A stretch of DNA of 12,737 bases from JBBQWS01 sp038210415 (GTDB lineage: Bacteria; Actinomycetota; Actinomycetes; Prado026), in NCBI GenBank assembly GCA_038210415.1, contig JBBQWS010000078.1:1-12737 (forward strand), given 5' to 3'. Under the pieces are notes generated by a model. It did no database searches. It had not been told where the DNA came from and saw only the letters and a list, made by a program, of their open reading frames with translations. The position numbers were made by a program, and so were the translations under genes. Positions within the stretch are counted from its first letter, which is position 1. Each line of letters opens with the position of its first letter. Below are positions 1 to 5,874 of the stretch, piece after piece.

Positions 1-1532
1 GCCTCGACGCGCTCCGCCTCCGGGCGGACCGCGTCGTCGCGGGCGGCGTCGTCGCCCGCGGCCTCCGCGCGCGCGGCCTCGCCCCGCTCGGTCTCCAGGC
101 GTTCGGCTTCGACCCGCTCGGTCTCCAGGCGTTCGGCTTCGACCCGCTCGGCCTCCAGGCGTTCGGCCTCGACCCGCTCGGCCTCCAGGCGTTCGGCTTC
201 GACCCGCTCGGCCTCCAGGCGTTCGGCCTCCAAGCGGGCGGCCTCGGCACGCTCGGCGGCGACCCGCTCCGCCTCGTCGCGGGCGGCTTCTTCCTCGGCC
301 AGGCGGGCAGACTCCGCCTCGGCGGCGATGCGCTCGGACTCCAGCCGCTCGGCCTCGAGGATGGCCTGCTCGCGCAGCCATGAGGCGTGCTCGTCCCAAG
401 CTTCTTCCTCGACCTCGGCCCGCTGCTCGGCGAGCCAGAGTCGGTGGAACCGCCACGCTTCGTCGGCTGCGGCGTCACGCTGCTCGCGGAGCCAGCCCGC
501 GTGCGCTTCCCACGCCTCTTCCTCGACCTCAGCCCGCATGGCGTCGCGCTTGCTGCGTCGGTCCGCCTCGATCCGATCCAGCTCGGCCTGGCGGGCGCGC
601 TCGACCTCTCCGGCGATCGCCTCGGCCTCGCGCCGTCGCCGATCTTCGATGTCCGCTTCGGTCTCGGCGATCGACACCGCGAAGGCGGGCACAGGGTGCG
701 GAACGGGAACCGGTGGCGATGCTGCCTTCGGGGGTGCGGACGTCAGAATCGAACCTAGGACGTCCGGGACTCGCGGCGCCTCGTGGATGTCCTCCGCATC
801 CTCTTCGTCGTCGGCGACAGATCCGGTGGGGTCCACCTCGACGAGACCGGCGGCCACGAGCGACTGGATCACCTGGGCGGCTTCGAAGACGGTGAAGCCG
901 CAGTCGACGGCCAGGGTCAGCAGCGACCGTTCCCCGTCGACCTTGCACAGCATCGCCCACTCGCCGGGGCCGAGGACGACGTCGTCGTTGGACGAGCCGC
1001 CGGCCGCCAGGGTGGGGACGACGTCCGGCCCGCCGAGCGCCTCGGACAGCTCGACCCAGCGGTCCCGTCGGTGGCGGAGCCCGTCGAGCAGGCTCTGCAC
1101 CTGCTCAGGCGGCGCCACGTCCTGGCGGGCCTTCTTGTTCTTGCGGAACTTCCAGCTGACGGCCGACCAGCTGAGCAGGTCGACGAGCATGTCGAGGAGC
1201 TGCTCGGAGACGAACGACTCGACGACCTCTCGGTCGACGAAACCCAGGTAGACGAGCAGCTCGCCGAGGCGCCAGCCCTGGAGCTCCGTGCGCTGGATCT
1301 CCAGCGCTTCGGCGAGGGTCTCGGGCGCGAGCTCTCCGGACGACATGAGTCGGGCGCCGAGCAGTGGACGACGGCCGGGCACGTAGACGGCGTAGATCAG
1401 ACCATCACGCAGGTACACCTCAGCCTGTTCGCCCCTAGTGTCCGTTATGTACAGGCACCCCGTGGAGCCCTGTGTGCCGAGATCGAGGAGAACTTGCTCG
1501 AGAGGACTGGTCAGGAGGTCACTGGCGAGCAT
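1..1532 (-). CDS. DUF4388-domain protein with long coiled-coil, C-terminus outside window
   Basis: The reading frame is open from ATG at 1532 to the window edge (510 codons), so the gene is partial. The start follows a purine-rich GGGAGGGGAGGAGGAGG. Residues about 5-130 look like DUF4388: TGCLYI (24-29), VYLRDGLIYAV (39-49), and an LGELLVYLGFVD stretch resembling the GspE/MshE N-terminal fold. Residues about 185-235 look like the winged-helix segment that often follows (GEWAMLCKVDG, then AAGLVEV). After an acidic, proline-containing linker the rest is Glu/Arg/Ala-rich helix: three 19-residue repeats at 333-389 and EAER[V/L] pentads at 434-483. No signal peptide or membrane segment is seen, so it is probably cytoplasmic. 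DUF4388 proteins are often tied to signalling or polarity, but no specific role can be read here. The gene is divergent from the BKACE gene. Family assignment is from remembered motifs. Confidence 0.82.
   Translation of the reverse strand, partial: MLASDLLTSPLEQVLLDLGTQGSTGCLYITDTRGEQAEVYLRDGLIYAVYVPGRRPLLGARLMSSGELAPETLAEALEIQRTELQGWRLGELLVYLGFVDREVVESFVSEQLLDMLVDLLSWSAVSWKFRKNKKARQDVAPPEQVQSLLDGLRHRRDRWVELSEALGGPDVVPTLAAGGSSNDDVVLGPGEWAMLCKVDGERSLLTLAVDCGFTVFEAAQVIQSLVAAGLVEVDPTGSVADDEEDAEDIHEAPRVPDVLGSILTSAPPKAASPPVPVPHPVPAFAVSIAETEADIEDRRRREAEAIAGEVERARQAELDRIEADRRSKRDAMRAEVEEEAWEAHAGWLREQRDAAADEAWRFHRLWLAEQRAEVEEEAWDEHASWLREQAILEAERLESERIAAEAESARLAEEEAARDEAERVAAERAEAARLEAERLEAERVEAERLEAERVEAERLEAERVEAERLETERVEAERLETERGEAARAEAAGDDAARDDAVRPEAERVE
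91..240 (-). repeat. Five tandem 30-bp units encoding EAER[V/L] pentapeptides
   Basis: Five head-to-tail 30-base units (91-120, 121-150, 151-180, 181-210, 211-240) differ from each other at only a few positions; the last is degenerate at its end. On the minus strand they encode paired pentapeptides EAERV-EAERL, roughly residues 434-483 of the DUF4388 protein, with ETER variants in the first two units. They lie in frame inside the gene and have no spacers, so this is a coding minisatellite. Copy number is likely to vary between strains. Confidence 0.9.
366..536 (-). repeat. Three tandem 57-bp units encoding 19-residue WLREQ repeats
   Basis: Three consecutive 57-base units within the DUF4388 gene (366-422, 423-479, 480-536) encode 19-residue repeats at residues 333-389. 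Each repeat contains EAW, three residues on or nearby a His, and ends WLxEQ. Units one and three are nearly identical in protein sequence; the middle unit is diverged (ADEAWRFHRLWLAEQ). The conserved Trp, His and Trp positions suggest a repeated helical face rather than random low complexity. Confidence 0.85.
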
Positions 1533-1556
1533 GCCTCCTCCTCCCCTCCCGTACGT

Positions 1557-1568
1557 GTGGATATCCAC
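1557..1568. promoter_or_regulatory. 12-bp perfect palindrome upstream of the DUF4388 gene
   Basis: GTGGATATCCAC reads the same on both strands and sits 25-36 bases upstream of the DUF4388 start (1532), close to where a promoter is expected for that gene. It could be an operator for a dimeric regulator, or chance. No convincing -35/-10 pair is seen for either divergent gene in the 1533-1690 gap. Confidence 0.3.
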
Positions 1569-1690
1569 CCATCGGCAGGAACGGACCGCGTGTTGAGCCC
1601 GTTCGGGCGACTCGTAGCTGACGGCTGCGGCGGCGGTGACCGGACGACTCCGGAGCGCCGCGAATACGCCGGTCGGGGGAACGTGAGAAC

Positions 1691-2548
1691 ATGCCCACCA
1701 TGTCCGGATCCCAGACGCTGATCACCGTCGCGCCCACCGGGGCGGAGACGGCGAAGGCGGACGCGCCAGCGCTTCCAGTGACGCTGGACGAGCTCGTCTC
1801 GGCGGCGGTTGCGGCCGAACGGGCCGGTGCCGCCCTGATCCACGTGCACATCCGCGACGATGCGGCGCAGCCGACCCTCGACCCCACCCGGTTGCGCGAC
1901 ACGGTGCTGGCCCTGCGCGAAGCCACCACGCTGGTCGTCCAGCTGTCGACCGGCGGTTCGGTTCACGACCCGTTCGAGGACCGGCTGGCTGTCCTCGACG
2001 CCGAGCCCGACTCCTGCTCCCTCACCTGCGGCACGGTCAACTTCGGCGGAGATGTCTTCCTGAACCCCTGGCCGTTCATGGTCGAGCTGTACATCCGCAC
2101 CCAGGAGCGCCAGGTCGTCCCCGAGTTCGAGCTGTTCGACCTCGGGCACGTGACTGCGCTGAACCGCCTGCTCGACAAGTACGGCGCCCCGTACGGTGGG
2201 CAGGTGCACTGTGATCTCGTGATGGGCGTCCCCGGCGGTATGCCCGGCACCGCCGCCGCGCTGGTGGCTGCCGTGCGTGAGCTTCCCCCGGGGGCGTCCT
2301 GGTCGGCCACGGGGGTGGGCCGAAGCACGCTGCCGGTCGCCCTCGCCACGCTGTCCTCCGGAGGACACCTGCGGGTCGGTATGGAAGACACCCTCACCTT
2401 TGCGCCGGGTGAGCCGGTTCGCGACAACACGCAGCTGGTGGAGCGAGCAGCCACGCTCGCCCGGCTAGCCCTGCGCCCTCCGATGTCCACCGAAGAAGCG
2501 CGGTCCTTGCTCAACGTCAGGGACCGTCGGGGAGAAGAGGCAGCATGA
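1691..2548 (+). CDS. BKACE-family (DUF849) beta-keto acid cleavage enzyme
   Basis: The 285-residue protein matches the BKACE family, whose founding member Kce condenses 3-keto-5-aminohexanoate with acetyl-CoA to give acetoacetate and an aminoacyl-CoA; other members take different beta-keto acids. Visible motifs are IHVHIRDD (50-57; H51 and H53 fit the Zn ligands), QLSTGG (84-89), LTCGTVNFG (111-119), PEFELFDLGH (144-153), GVPGGMPGT (179-187), GVGRSTLPVA (208-217) and RVGMED (228-233; E232 fits the third Zn ligand). This is close to the usual family size. ATG 1691 has GGGGGA 10 bases upstream; ATG 1700 (MSG) is an alternative start. The stop overlaps the ATG of the RsiG-like gene, so they are probably co-transcribed. 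Substrate cannot be assigned; no lysine-fermentation genes are nearby. Confidence 0.9.
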   Translation: MPTMSGSQTLITVAPTGAETAKADAPALPVTLDELVSAAVAAERAGAALIHVHIRDDAAQPTLDPTRLRDTVLALREATTLVVQLSTGGSVHDPFEDRLAVLDAEPDSCSLTCGTVNFGGDVFLNPWPFMVELYIRTQERQVVPEFELFDLGHVTALNRLLDKYGAPYGGQVHCDLVMGVPGGMPGTAAALVAAVRELPPGASWSATGVGRSTLPVALATLSSGGHLRVGMEDTLTFAPGEPVRDNTQLVERAATLARLALRPPMSTEEARSLLNVRDRRGEEAA

Positions 2549-3102
2549 GTGAGCCGATTCCGGGTGGGCGCCGACGCGTCGACCGGGTTCTGGGGGCGGG
2601 GTTCCTCGACGAGCTCGAGAGCCTGTCGCTGCACGAGCTCCGCGAACGCCGGCACGACGCCGAGCAGGAGGATGCCGACCTCTCCTACATCCGTCGCCTG
2701 CTGCAGGGCCGGCTCGACATCATCCGGGCCGAGCAGCGACGTCGGGCCGAGTCGGGTCAGACCACCCCGGTCGTCGACCAGCTGGCCGAGGTCCTCGCGG
2801 ACGGGGAGCGGTCCGCGCCACACGGCAGCGGCCGGTTCCTGAGTGTCGAGCCGAGCCGCATCGCCGAGAGCCGGCGCCGGGTGGAGCAGCTGATCGCCGA
2901 CCCGCACTTGTCCGACATCGCCACCTTGACCGATGCTGAGATCGCGATCGCGTACGACGAGATCGCCGCGCACGAACGCACGATCAGCGACCTGCGCCAC
3001 CGGGTGCAGAACTCCATGGACACGCTGACCACCGAGGTAGCCCGCCGCTATCGCGACGGCACCGCCTCCGTCGACGAGCTGCTGAAGACCGATCGCGACT
3101 AG
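2545..3102 (+). CDS. rsiG: RsiG-type c-di-GMP-binding anti-sigma factor homologue (AmfC-like)
   Basis: This 185-residue, charged, mostly helical protein resembles Streptomyces RsiG (earlier AmfC, as I recall), which holds the sporulation sigma factor WhiG when loaded with c-di-GMP. RsiG binds the nucleotide with two copies of E(x)3S(x)2R(x)3Q(x)3D on two antiparallel helices. Here the second copy is exact: E144, S148, R151, Q155, D159. The first is D43, S47, R50, Q54, D58, so it has Asp in place of the first Glu, with E42 next to it. Residues about 68-100 are a low-complexity linker. The start overlaps the BKACE stop (ATGA) and is preceded by GGGGAGAAGAGG. No signal peptide or membrane segment is seen, and no sigma factor lies in the window, so the WhiG partner is inferred. 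Confidence 0.85.
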   Translation: MSEPIPGGRRRVDRVLGAGFLDELESLSLHELRERRHDAEQEDADLSYIRRLLQGRLDIIRAEQRRRAESGQTTPVVDQLAEVLADGERSAPHGSGRFLSVEPSRIAESRRRVEQLIADPHLSDIATLTDAEIAIAYDEIAAHERTISDLRHRVQNSMDTLTTEVARRYRDGTASVDELLKTDRD

Positions 3103-3105
3103 CGG

Positions 3106-4056
3106 GTGACGGGGTCATCTGCGCCTGTCGTTGCGGAAGTCGTCCGGTCCGGGTTCGTCGAGAGCCGGCACCGTGGCACGGTCGTAGCCCTGGAGGCCGA
3201 CGGCAGCGTGCTGCTCGCCGTCGGTGATCCGTCAGAGCCGATCTTCCCCCGGTCGTCGAACAAGCCCATGCAGGCCGTCGGGATGCTGCGCGCGGGCCTG
3301 CGACTGGAGGGCGCCCTCCTCGCGCTCGCGGCGGCGTCACACTCCGGCGAGCCGTTCCACCTGGCAGGGGTGCGGGCGATCCTCGCGGGGGCCGGGCTGG
3401 ACGAGGCTGCCCTGCAGACCCCGCCCGACTACCCGTACGACCCGTTGACGCAGCGGGAGTGGATCGCCGGAGGTCACGGCGCTGAGCGGATAGCGATGAA
3501 CTGCTCCGGCAAGCACGCCGCGATGCTGGCCACCTGCGTCCAGGCAGATTGGGACCTAGCCACGTACCGAAGCCCGAACCACCCGTTGCAGGTGGCGTTG
3601 CGGGCGGTGCTCGAGGAGCTCGCCGGGGAGCCGGTCACCGCCAGCGGTGTCGACGGCTGCGGGGCACCGGTGTTCGCCATCTCGCTGACGGGCTTGGCGC
3701 GTGCGTTCGGCGCGCTCGTCCAGGCCGCCCCGGGGTCGCCGGAGCGCACGGTGGCCGACGCCATGCGGGCTCATCCGGAGTACGTCGGGGGTACCCGCCG
3801 CGACGTGACTGCGTTGATGGCGGGCATCCCTGGGCTGCTGGCCAAGGACGGCGCCGAGGCTGTGCACGTTGCGGCGCTGGCCGACGGTCGGGTCGTGGCG
3901 ATCAAGATCGACGACGGGTCGCAGCGGGCCCGACCCGTGGTGATGGCGGCTGTCCTGCGCCGCCTCGGGGTCGAAGCCGAGGTGCTGGCCGAGCAGGTCG
4001 AGGCCGAGTTGCTCGGTGGTGGCGTGCCCGTGGGTGTGGTCCGCTCGACGCTGTGA
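3106..4056 (+). CDS. Asparaginase II family protein (zinc-type amidohydrolase)
   Basis: The 316-residue protein fits the Asparaginase_II family, whose studied member is Rhizobium etli ReAV (L-asparagine to aspartate plus ammonia). Motifs are SRHRGTVVALE (20-30), FPRSSNKPMQA (47-57), SHSGE (78-82), MNCSGKH (131-137) and GVDGCGAP (181-188). As I recall ReAV, the catalytic Ser/Lys pairs and Cys/Lys/Cys zinc ligands map here to S50, K53, C133, K136 and C185 with small constant offsets, so the active site looks complete. It starts with GTG only 3 bases after the rsiG stop, with no clear separate ribosome-binding site, suggesting translational coupling. It lacks a signal peptide and is probably cytoplasmic. 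The true substrate may be a related amide. Confidence 0.9.
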   Translation: MTGSSAPVVAEVVRSGFVESRHRGTVVALEADGSVLLAVGDPSEPIFPRSSNKPMQAVGMLRAGLRLEGALLALAAASHSGEPFHLAGVRAILAGAGLDEAALQTPPDYPYDPLTQREWIAGGHGAERIAMNCSGKHAAMLATCVQADWDLATYRSPNHPLQVALRAVLEELAGEPVTASGVDGCGAPVFAISLTGLARAFGALVQAAPGSPERTVADAMRAHPEYVGGTRRDVTALMAGIPGLLAKDGAEAVHVAALADGRVVAIKIDDGSQRARPVVMAAVLRRLGVEAEVLAEQVEAELLGGGVPVGVVRSTL

Positions 4057-4074
4057 CGGACCTCACTGAGGTTC

Positions 4075-4103
4075 TGCTTGCTGGGCGTTTGCTATTGCAA
4101 GCA
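4075..4103. promoter_or_regulatory. Inverted repeat with spaced TTGC motifs before the XRE gene
   Basis: TGCTTGC (4075-4081) and GCAAGCA (4097-4103) form perfect 7-base arms 15 bases apart. TTGCT occurs at 4078 and again at 4089, 11 bases or about one helical turn apart, followed by palindromic TTGCAA at 4095-4100. The element lies 21-49 bases before the ATG of the XRE regulator, where an operator would sit. Autoregulation is a guess. Confidence 0.4.
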
Positions 4104-4123
4104 CGGCGGCGCACCATAGAGGT

Positions 4124-4474
4124 ATGACGCCGTTGAACGTGAGCTCGCTCGGGGAGTACATCCGGGAGCAGCGCGAGGTGGCTCAGGTAAGTCTTCGTCA
4201 GCTCGCGCAGACCGCAGGGGTTTCCAACCCGTATCTCAGCCAGATCGAGCGTGGCCTGCGCAAGCCGAGTGCCGAGATCCTGCAGCAGATCGCCCATGGG
4301 CTGCGGATCAGCGCGGAGTCGCTGTACGTACGCGCCGGCATCCTTGAAGAGAGCGCCGGCGACCCGACCGTTCTCGCGGCCGTGCACGGCGATCCAGTTC
4401 TCACGGAGCGGCAGAAGCGCGTGCTGCTCGACGTCTACGAGTCGTTCCGACGGGAGAACGCCACCACCAGCTAG
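4124..4474 (+). CDS. XRE-family helix-turn-helix regulator (Rv0474-like)
   Basis: This 116-residue protein has an XRE/Cro-C1 helix-turn-helix at residues about 10-65: SLGEYIREQRE, then SLRQLAQTAGVSNPYLSQIE with the recognition helix around VSNPYLSQIERG, and PSAEILQQIAHGLRIS. The C-terminal part (about 75-116) is short and helical. The position directly before an HBHA-like gene matches M. tuberculosis Rv0474-Rv0475 from memory, so it may control that gene and itself. ATG 4124 is chosen by its fit to family N-termini, but AGAGG (4118-4122) lies only one base upstream, too close for normal use. A leaderless transcript, or starts at TTG 4133 or GTG 4139, are alternatives. Confidence 0.9.
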   Translation: MTPLNVSSLGEYIREQREVAQVSLRQLAQTAGVSNPYLSQIERGLRKPSAEILQQIAHGLRISAESLYVRAGILEESAGDPTVLAAVHGDPVLTERQKRVLLDVYESFRRENATTS

Positions 4475-4485
4475 TTGTCCACCGC

Positions 4486-4507
4486 GCCGCCCCAGTCCGG
4501 GGGCGGC
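4486..4507. other. GC hairpin between the XRE and HBHA-like genes
   Basis: GCCGCCCC (4486-4493) and GGGGCGGC (4500-4507) form a perfect 8-base stem with a 6-base loop. There is no T-run after it. It ends 19 bases before the HBHA-like start and just before that gene's ribosome-binding site. It may reduce read-through from the XRE gene, shield the mRNA 5' end or be a processing site; the sequence does not decide. Confidence 0.45.
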
Positions 4508-4526
4508 ACCCAGAAAGGAAACCACC

Positions 4527-4904
4527 ATGTCGACCATCACCGAAACCATCAGCCAGGTCACCCAGCAGGTCACCAACGCGACGTCCGACGTCGTCGAGAC
4601 CGTCGCCACCCGCGTCGGTGTCATCGTCACCGACGCGCGCGACCTCGTCACCACGTATGTCGCAGAGGTCGAGAAGCGGGCCACCCCCGTGGCCAAGTCC
4701 GTCGTCGAGCGGAGCGAGGCGCTGGCGCGCACGATCACCCGCCAGGTCGGCACCGCGAAGCCGGCCCCGAAGACCGCCGCGCGCAAGCCGGCCGCCAAGA
4801 AGGTCGCCGTCAAGCGCTCTCCGGCCAAGCGGACCACCGCGAAGCGGACCCCGGCCAAGCGCACCGCCACCAAGCGTGCGAACACCTCGGTGACGTCCGT
4901 CTAG
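4527..4904 (+). CDS. hbhA: HBHA-like protein with histone H1-like lysine/arginine-rich tail
   Basis: The start is ATG 4527, preceded by a strong AGAAAGGAA; the frame is open further upstream but that part overlaps the XRE gene. The 125-residue product has two parts. Residues 1-75 form an amphipathic, Thr/Val-rich helical region, likely coiled-coil. Residues 77-117 are a basic Ala/Pro/Lys tail with five-residue units around AKRT (PAKRT, TAKRT, PAKRT). This resembles mycobacterial heparin-binding hemagglutinin Rv0475, whose C-terminal lysine repeats bind heparan sulfate, and also H1-like nucleoid proteins. It is shorter than Rv0475 (about 199 residues as I recall), mainly in the coiled coil. 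No signal peptide is seen. The neighbours (XRE, DUF2516) support the Rv0475 equivalence. Adhesin, DNA-binding or lipid-binding roles are all possible. Confidence 0.82.
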   Translation: MSTITETISQVTQQVTNATSDVVETVATRVGVIVTDARDLVTTYVAEVEKRATPVAKSVVERSEALARTITRQVGTAKPAPKTAARKPAAKKVAVKRSPAKRTTAKRTPAKRTATKRANTSVTSV

Positions 4905-4923
4905 GTCCCGTCCAGGTCCCATG

Positions 4924-4937
4924 ACCGGTTCGCCGGT
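4924..4937. other. Small hairpin with TTCG loop
   Basis: ACCGG-TTCG-CCGGT gives a 5-base stem closed by a C/UUCG-type tetraloop class sequence, 20 bases after the HBHA-like stop. It lies just before the larger hairpin at 4945-4977 and may act with it to end or stabilise the hbhA transcript. Confidence 0.4.
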
Positions 4938-4944
4938 TCGGGTG

Positions 4945-4977
4945 ACGCCCGCTGCACCTGTCTGGTGCGGCGGGCGT
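4945..4977 (+). terminator. Probable terminator hairpin after the HBHA-like gene
   Basis: ACGCCCGCTGCACC (4945-4958) pairs with GGTGCGGCGGGCGT (4964-4977) over 14 positions, with one T-G wobble and a 5-base loop. It lies between the hbhA stop (4904) and the DUF2516 start (4997). There is no long T-run, which is common for high-GC actinobacterial terminators. The candidate DUF2516 promoter begins 8 bases after it. Confidence 0.6.
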
Positions 4978-4984
4978 TGCCGTC

Positions 4985-4990
4985 TACGGT
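4985..4990 (+). promoter_or_regulatory. Candidate -10 hexamer (TACGGT) for a leaderless DUF2516 transcript
   Basis: TACGGT fits the actinobacterial TANNNT -10 consensus and lies six bases before ATG 4997, so transcription would start at or very near the A of the ATG. No Shine-Dalgarno sequence lies before this ATG, which agrees with leaderless translation. No good -35 is seen; that region falls in the preceding hairpin. Confidence 0.5.
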
Positions 4991-4996
4991 TGACCT

Positions 4997-5338
4997 ATGG
5001 ACGCCTTCCAGCTCGTCAACGTCGCCCTCTCGGTCGGCACCCTCTCGGTGAAGGCCTGGGCTCTAGGCGACGCTGCCAGCCGCCCCGGCCCGGCGTACAA
5101 AGCGGTCGGCAAGCTCGACAAGCTGTTCTGGGTGATCATCCTGGCGGTGTCGGTCGGCGCCCACCTCGCGTACGCGATCCCGACCCAGTTCGTGGCCGGC
5201 TGGGGCGGATTCTTCGGTATCGCCGGCATCACGGCGGCGCTCATCTACCTGTTCGGTGTCCGGCCCGGGCTCGCCGAGCTCGGTCCGAGGCGTCGAGGCG
5301 GCCGGTCGTCGTCGGACGGGCCCTACGGACCCTGGTAG
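4997..5338 (+). CDS. DUF2516 membrane protein (Rv0476-like)
   Basis: The 113-residue protein has three likely membrane helices: residues about 5-25, 44-61 (FWVIILAVSVGAHLAYAI) and 68-88 (AGWGGFFGIAGITAALIYLF). A short basic tail ends in GPYGPW, a C-terminus I associate with actinobacterial DUF2516 proteins. Function is unknown in the family. The position after the HBHA-like gene matches Rv0475-Rv0476. The stop (5336-5338) lies inside the 3' end of the opposing GNAT gene, a 16-base overlap. Confidence 0.88.
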   Translation: MDAFQLVNVALSVGTLSVKAWALGDAASRPGPAYKAVGKLDKLFWVIILAVSVGAHLAYAIPTQFVAGWGGFFGIAGITAALIYLFGVRPGLAELGPRRRGGRSSSDGPYGPW

Positions 5339-5874
5339 CCGGCGGGACGTCCCAAGGCGAAGGCATCCAGCTCGACGCCGTACCACCGGCTCGTCCGACC
5401 GAGCGGTGCCATGCCGAGGCGCCGGGTGACGGCGACCGACGCGTCGTTGCCGGGATAGACCACGGCGAAGACCTCGCCCAGACCGGCGGCCCAACCTCGG
5501 TCGAGGGCTCCCGTCGCCGCCTCGGTGGCGTACCCCTGGCCCCAGTGCTCCGGGTGCAGGTGCCAGCCGACCTCCACGTCGCCGGTCTCGGCATCGCCTG
5601 CGTCGCGGAGGGGGACCAGAAGCACGGTTCCGACCGGGCGGCCCACGTCGCGCGGGACGACCGCCCAGATGCCGTACGGCGAGCTCGCGGCGGCGGCCCA
5701 GCGGTCGACCGTCGCGTGCATCGCGTCCGTCGACTCGGCGACCTTCGGCGAGGCGCCGAGCCAGCGGGCAACTTCCCAGCGGCGGTAGATGTCGAACATC
5801 GTGGCAACGTCGTCATGGGTCCAGAACCGGACGTCGAGGCGCTCGGTGCGAAAGACGTGGTCGGCCCGGGTCAT
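5323..5874 (-). CDS. GNAT-family N-acetyltransferase (RimJ/RimL-like)
   Basis: The 183-residue protein fits the GNAT fold of the RimJ/RimL type: RTERLDVRFWTHDD (9-22) at the N-terminus, VEVGWHLHPEHWGQGYATEA (100-119) containing the acetyl-CoA pyrophosphate loop (WGQGYA), and GNDASVAVTRRLGM (142-155), the usual C-terminal Asn/Ser helix. The start ATG 5874 overlaps the MgtC-like stop by 4 bases (ATGA), so the two are probably one transcript; the frame runs further upstream only as an out-of-frame reading of the MgtC gene. The acceptor (protein N-terminus, antibiotic or metabolite) cannot be read from the sequence. The gene ends 16 bases inside the DUF2516 gene. Confidence 0.9.
   Translation of the reverse strand: MTRADHVFRTERLDVRFWTHDDVATMFDIYRRWEVARWLGASPKVAESTDAMHATVDRWAAAASSPYGIWAVVPRDVGRPVGTVLLVPLRDAGDAETGDVEVGWHLHPEHWGQGYATEAATGALDRGWAAGLGEVFAVVYPGNDASVAVTRRLGMAPLGRTSRWYGVELDAFALGRPAGYQGP

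Noticed and set aside
91..240. Five 30-bp direct repeats considered as a CRISPR array
   Set aside because: The units abut with no spacers and are in frame with the DUF4388 coiled coil; they encode EAER pentads.
328..1721. Long plus-strand open frames opposite the DUF4388 gene
   Set aside because: They are Ser/Arg-rich or otherwise biased shadows of high-GC coding on the other strand. The minus strand has a ribosome-binding site and recognisable domains.
1963..3000. Long minus-strand open frame opposite the BKACE and RsiG-like genes
   Set aside because: It crosses two well supported genes and has no recognisable domain; typical of high third-position GC.
4251..4526. Upstream extension of the HBHA-like frame
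   Set aside because: It lies in the wrong frame of the XRE gene; ATG 4527 has a strong ribosome-binding site.
3902..4885. Minus-strand frame of about 327 codons opposite the XRE and HBHA-like genes
   Set aside because: Repetitive V/R/A composition mirrors the lysine-rich hbhA tail; it crosses several real genes.
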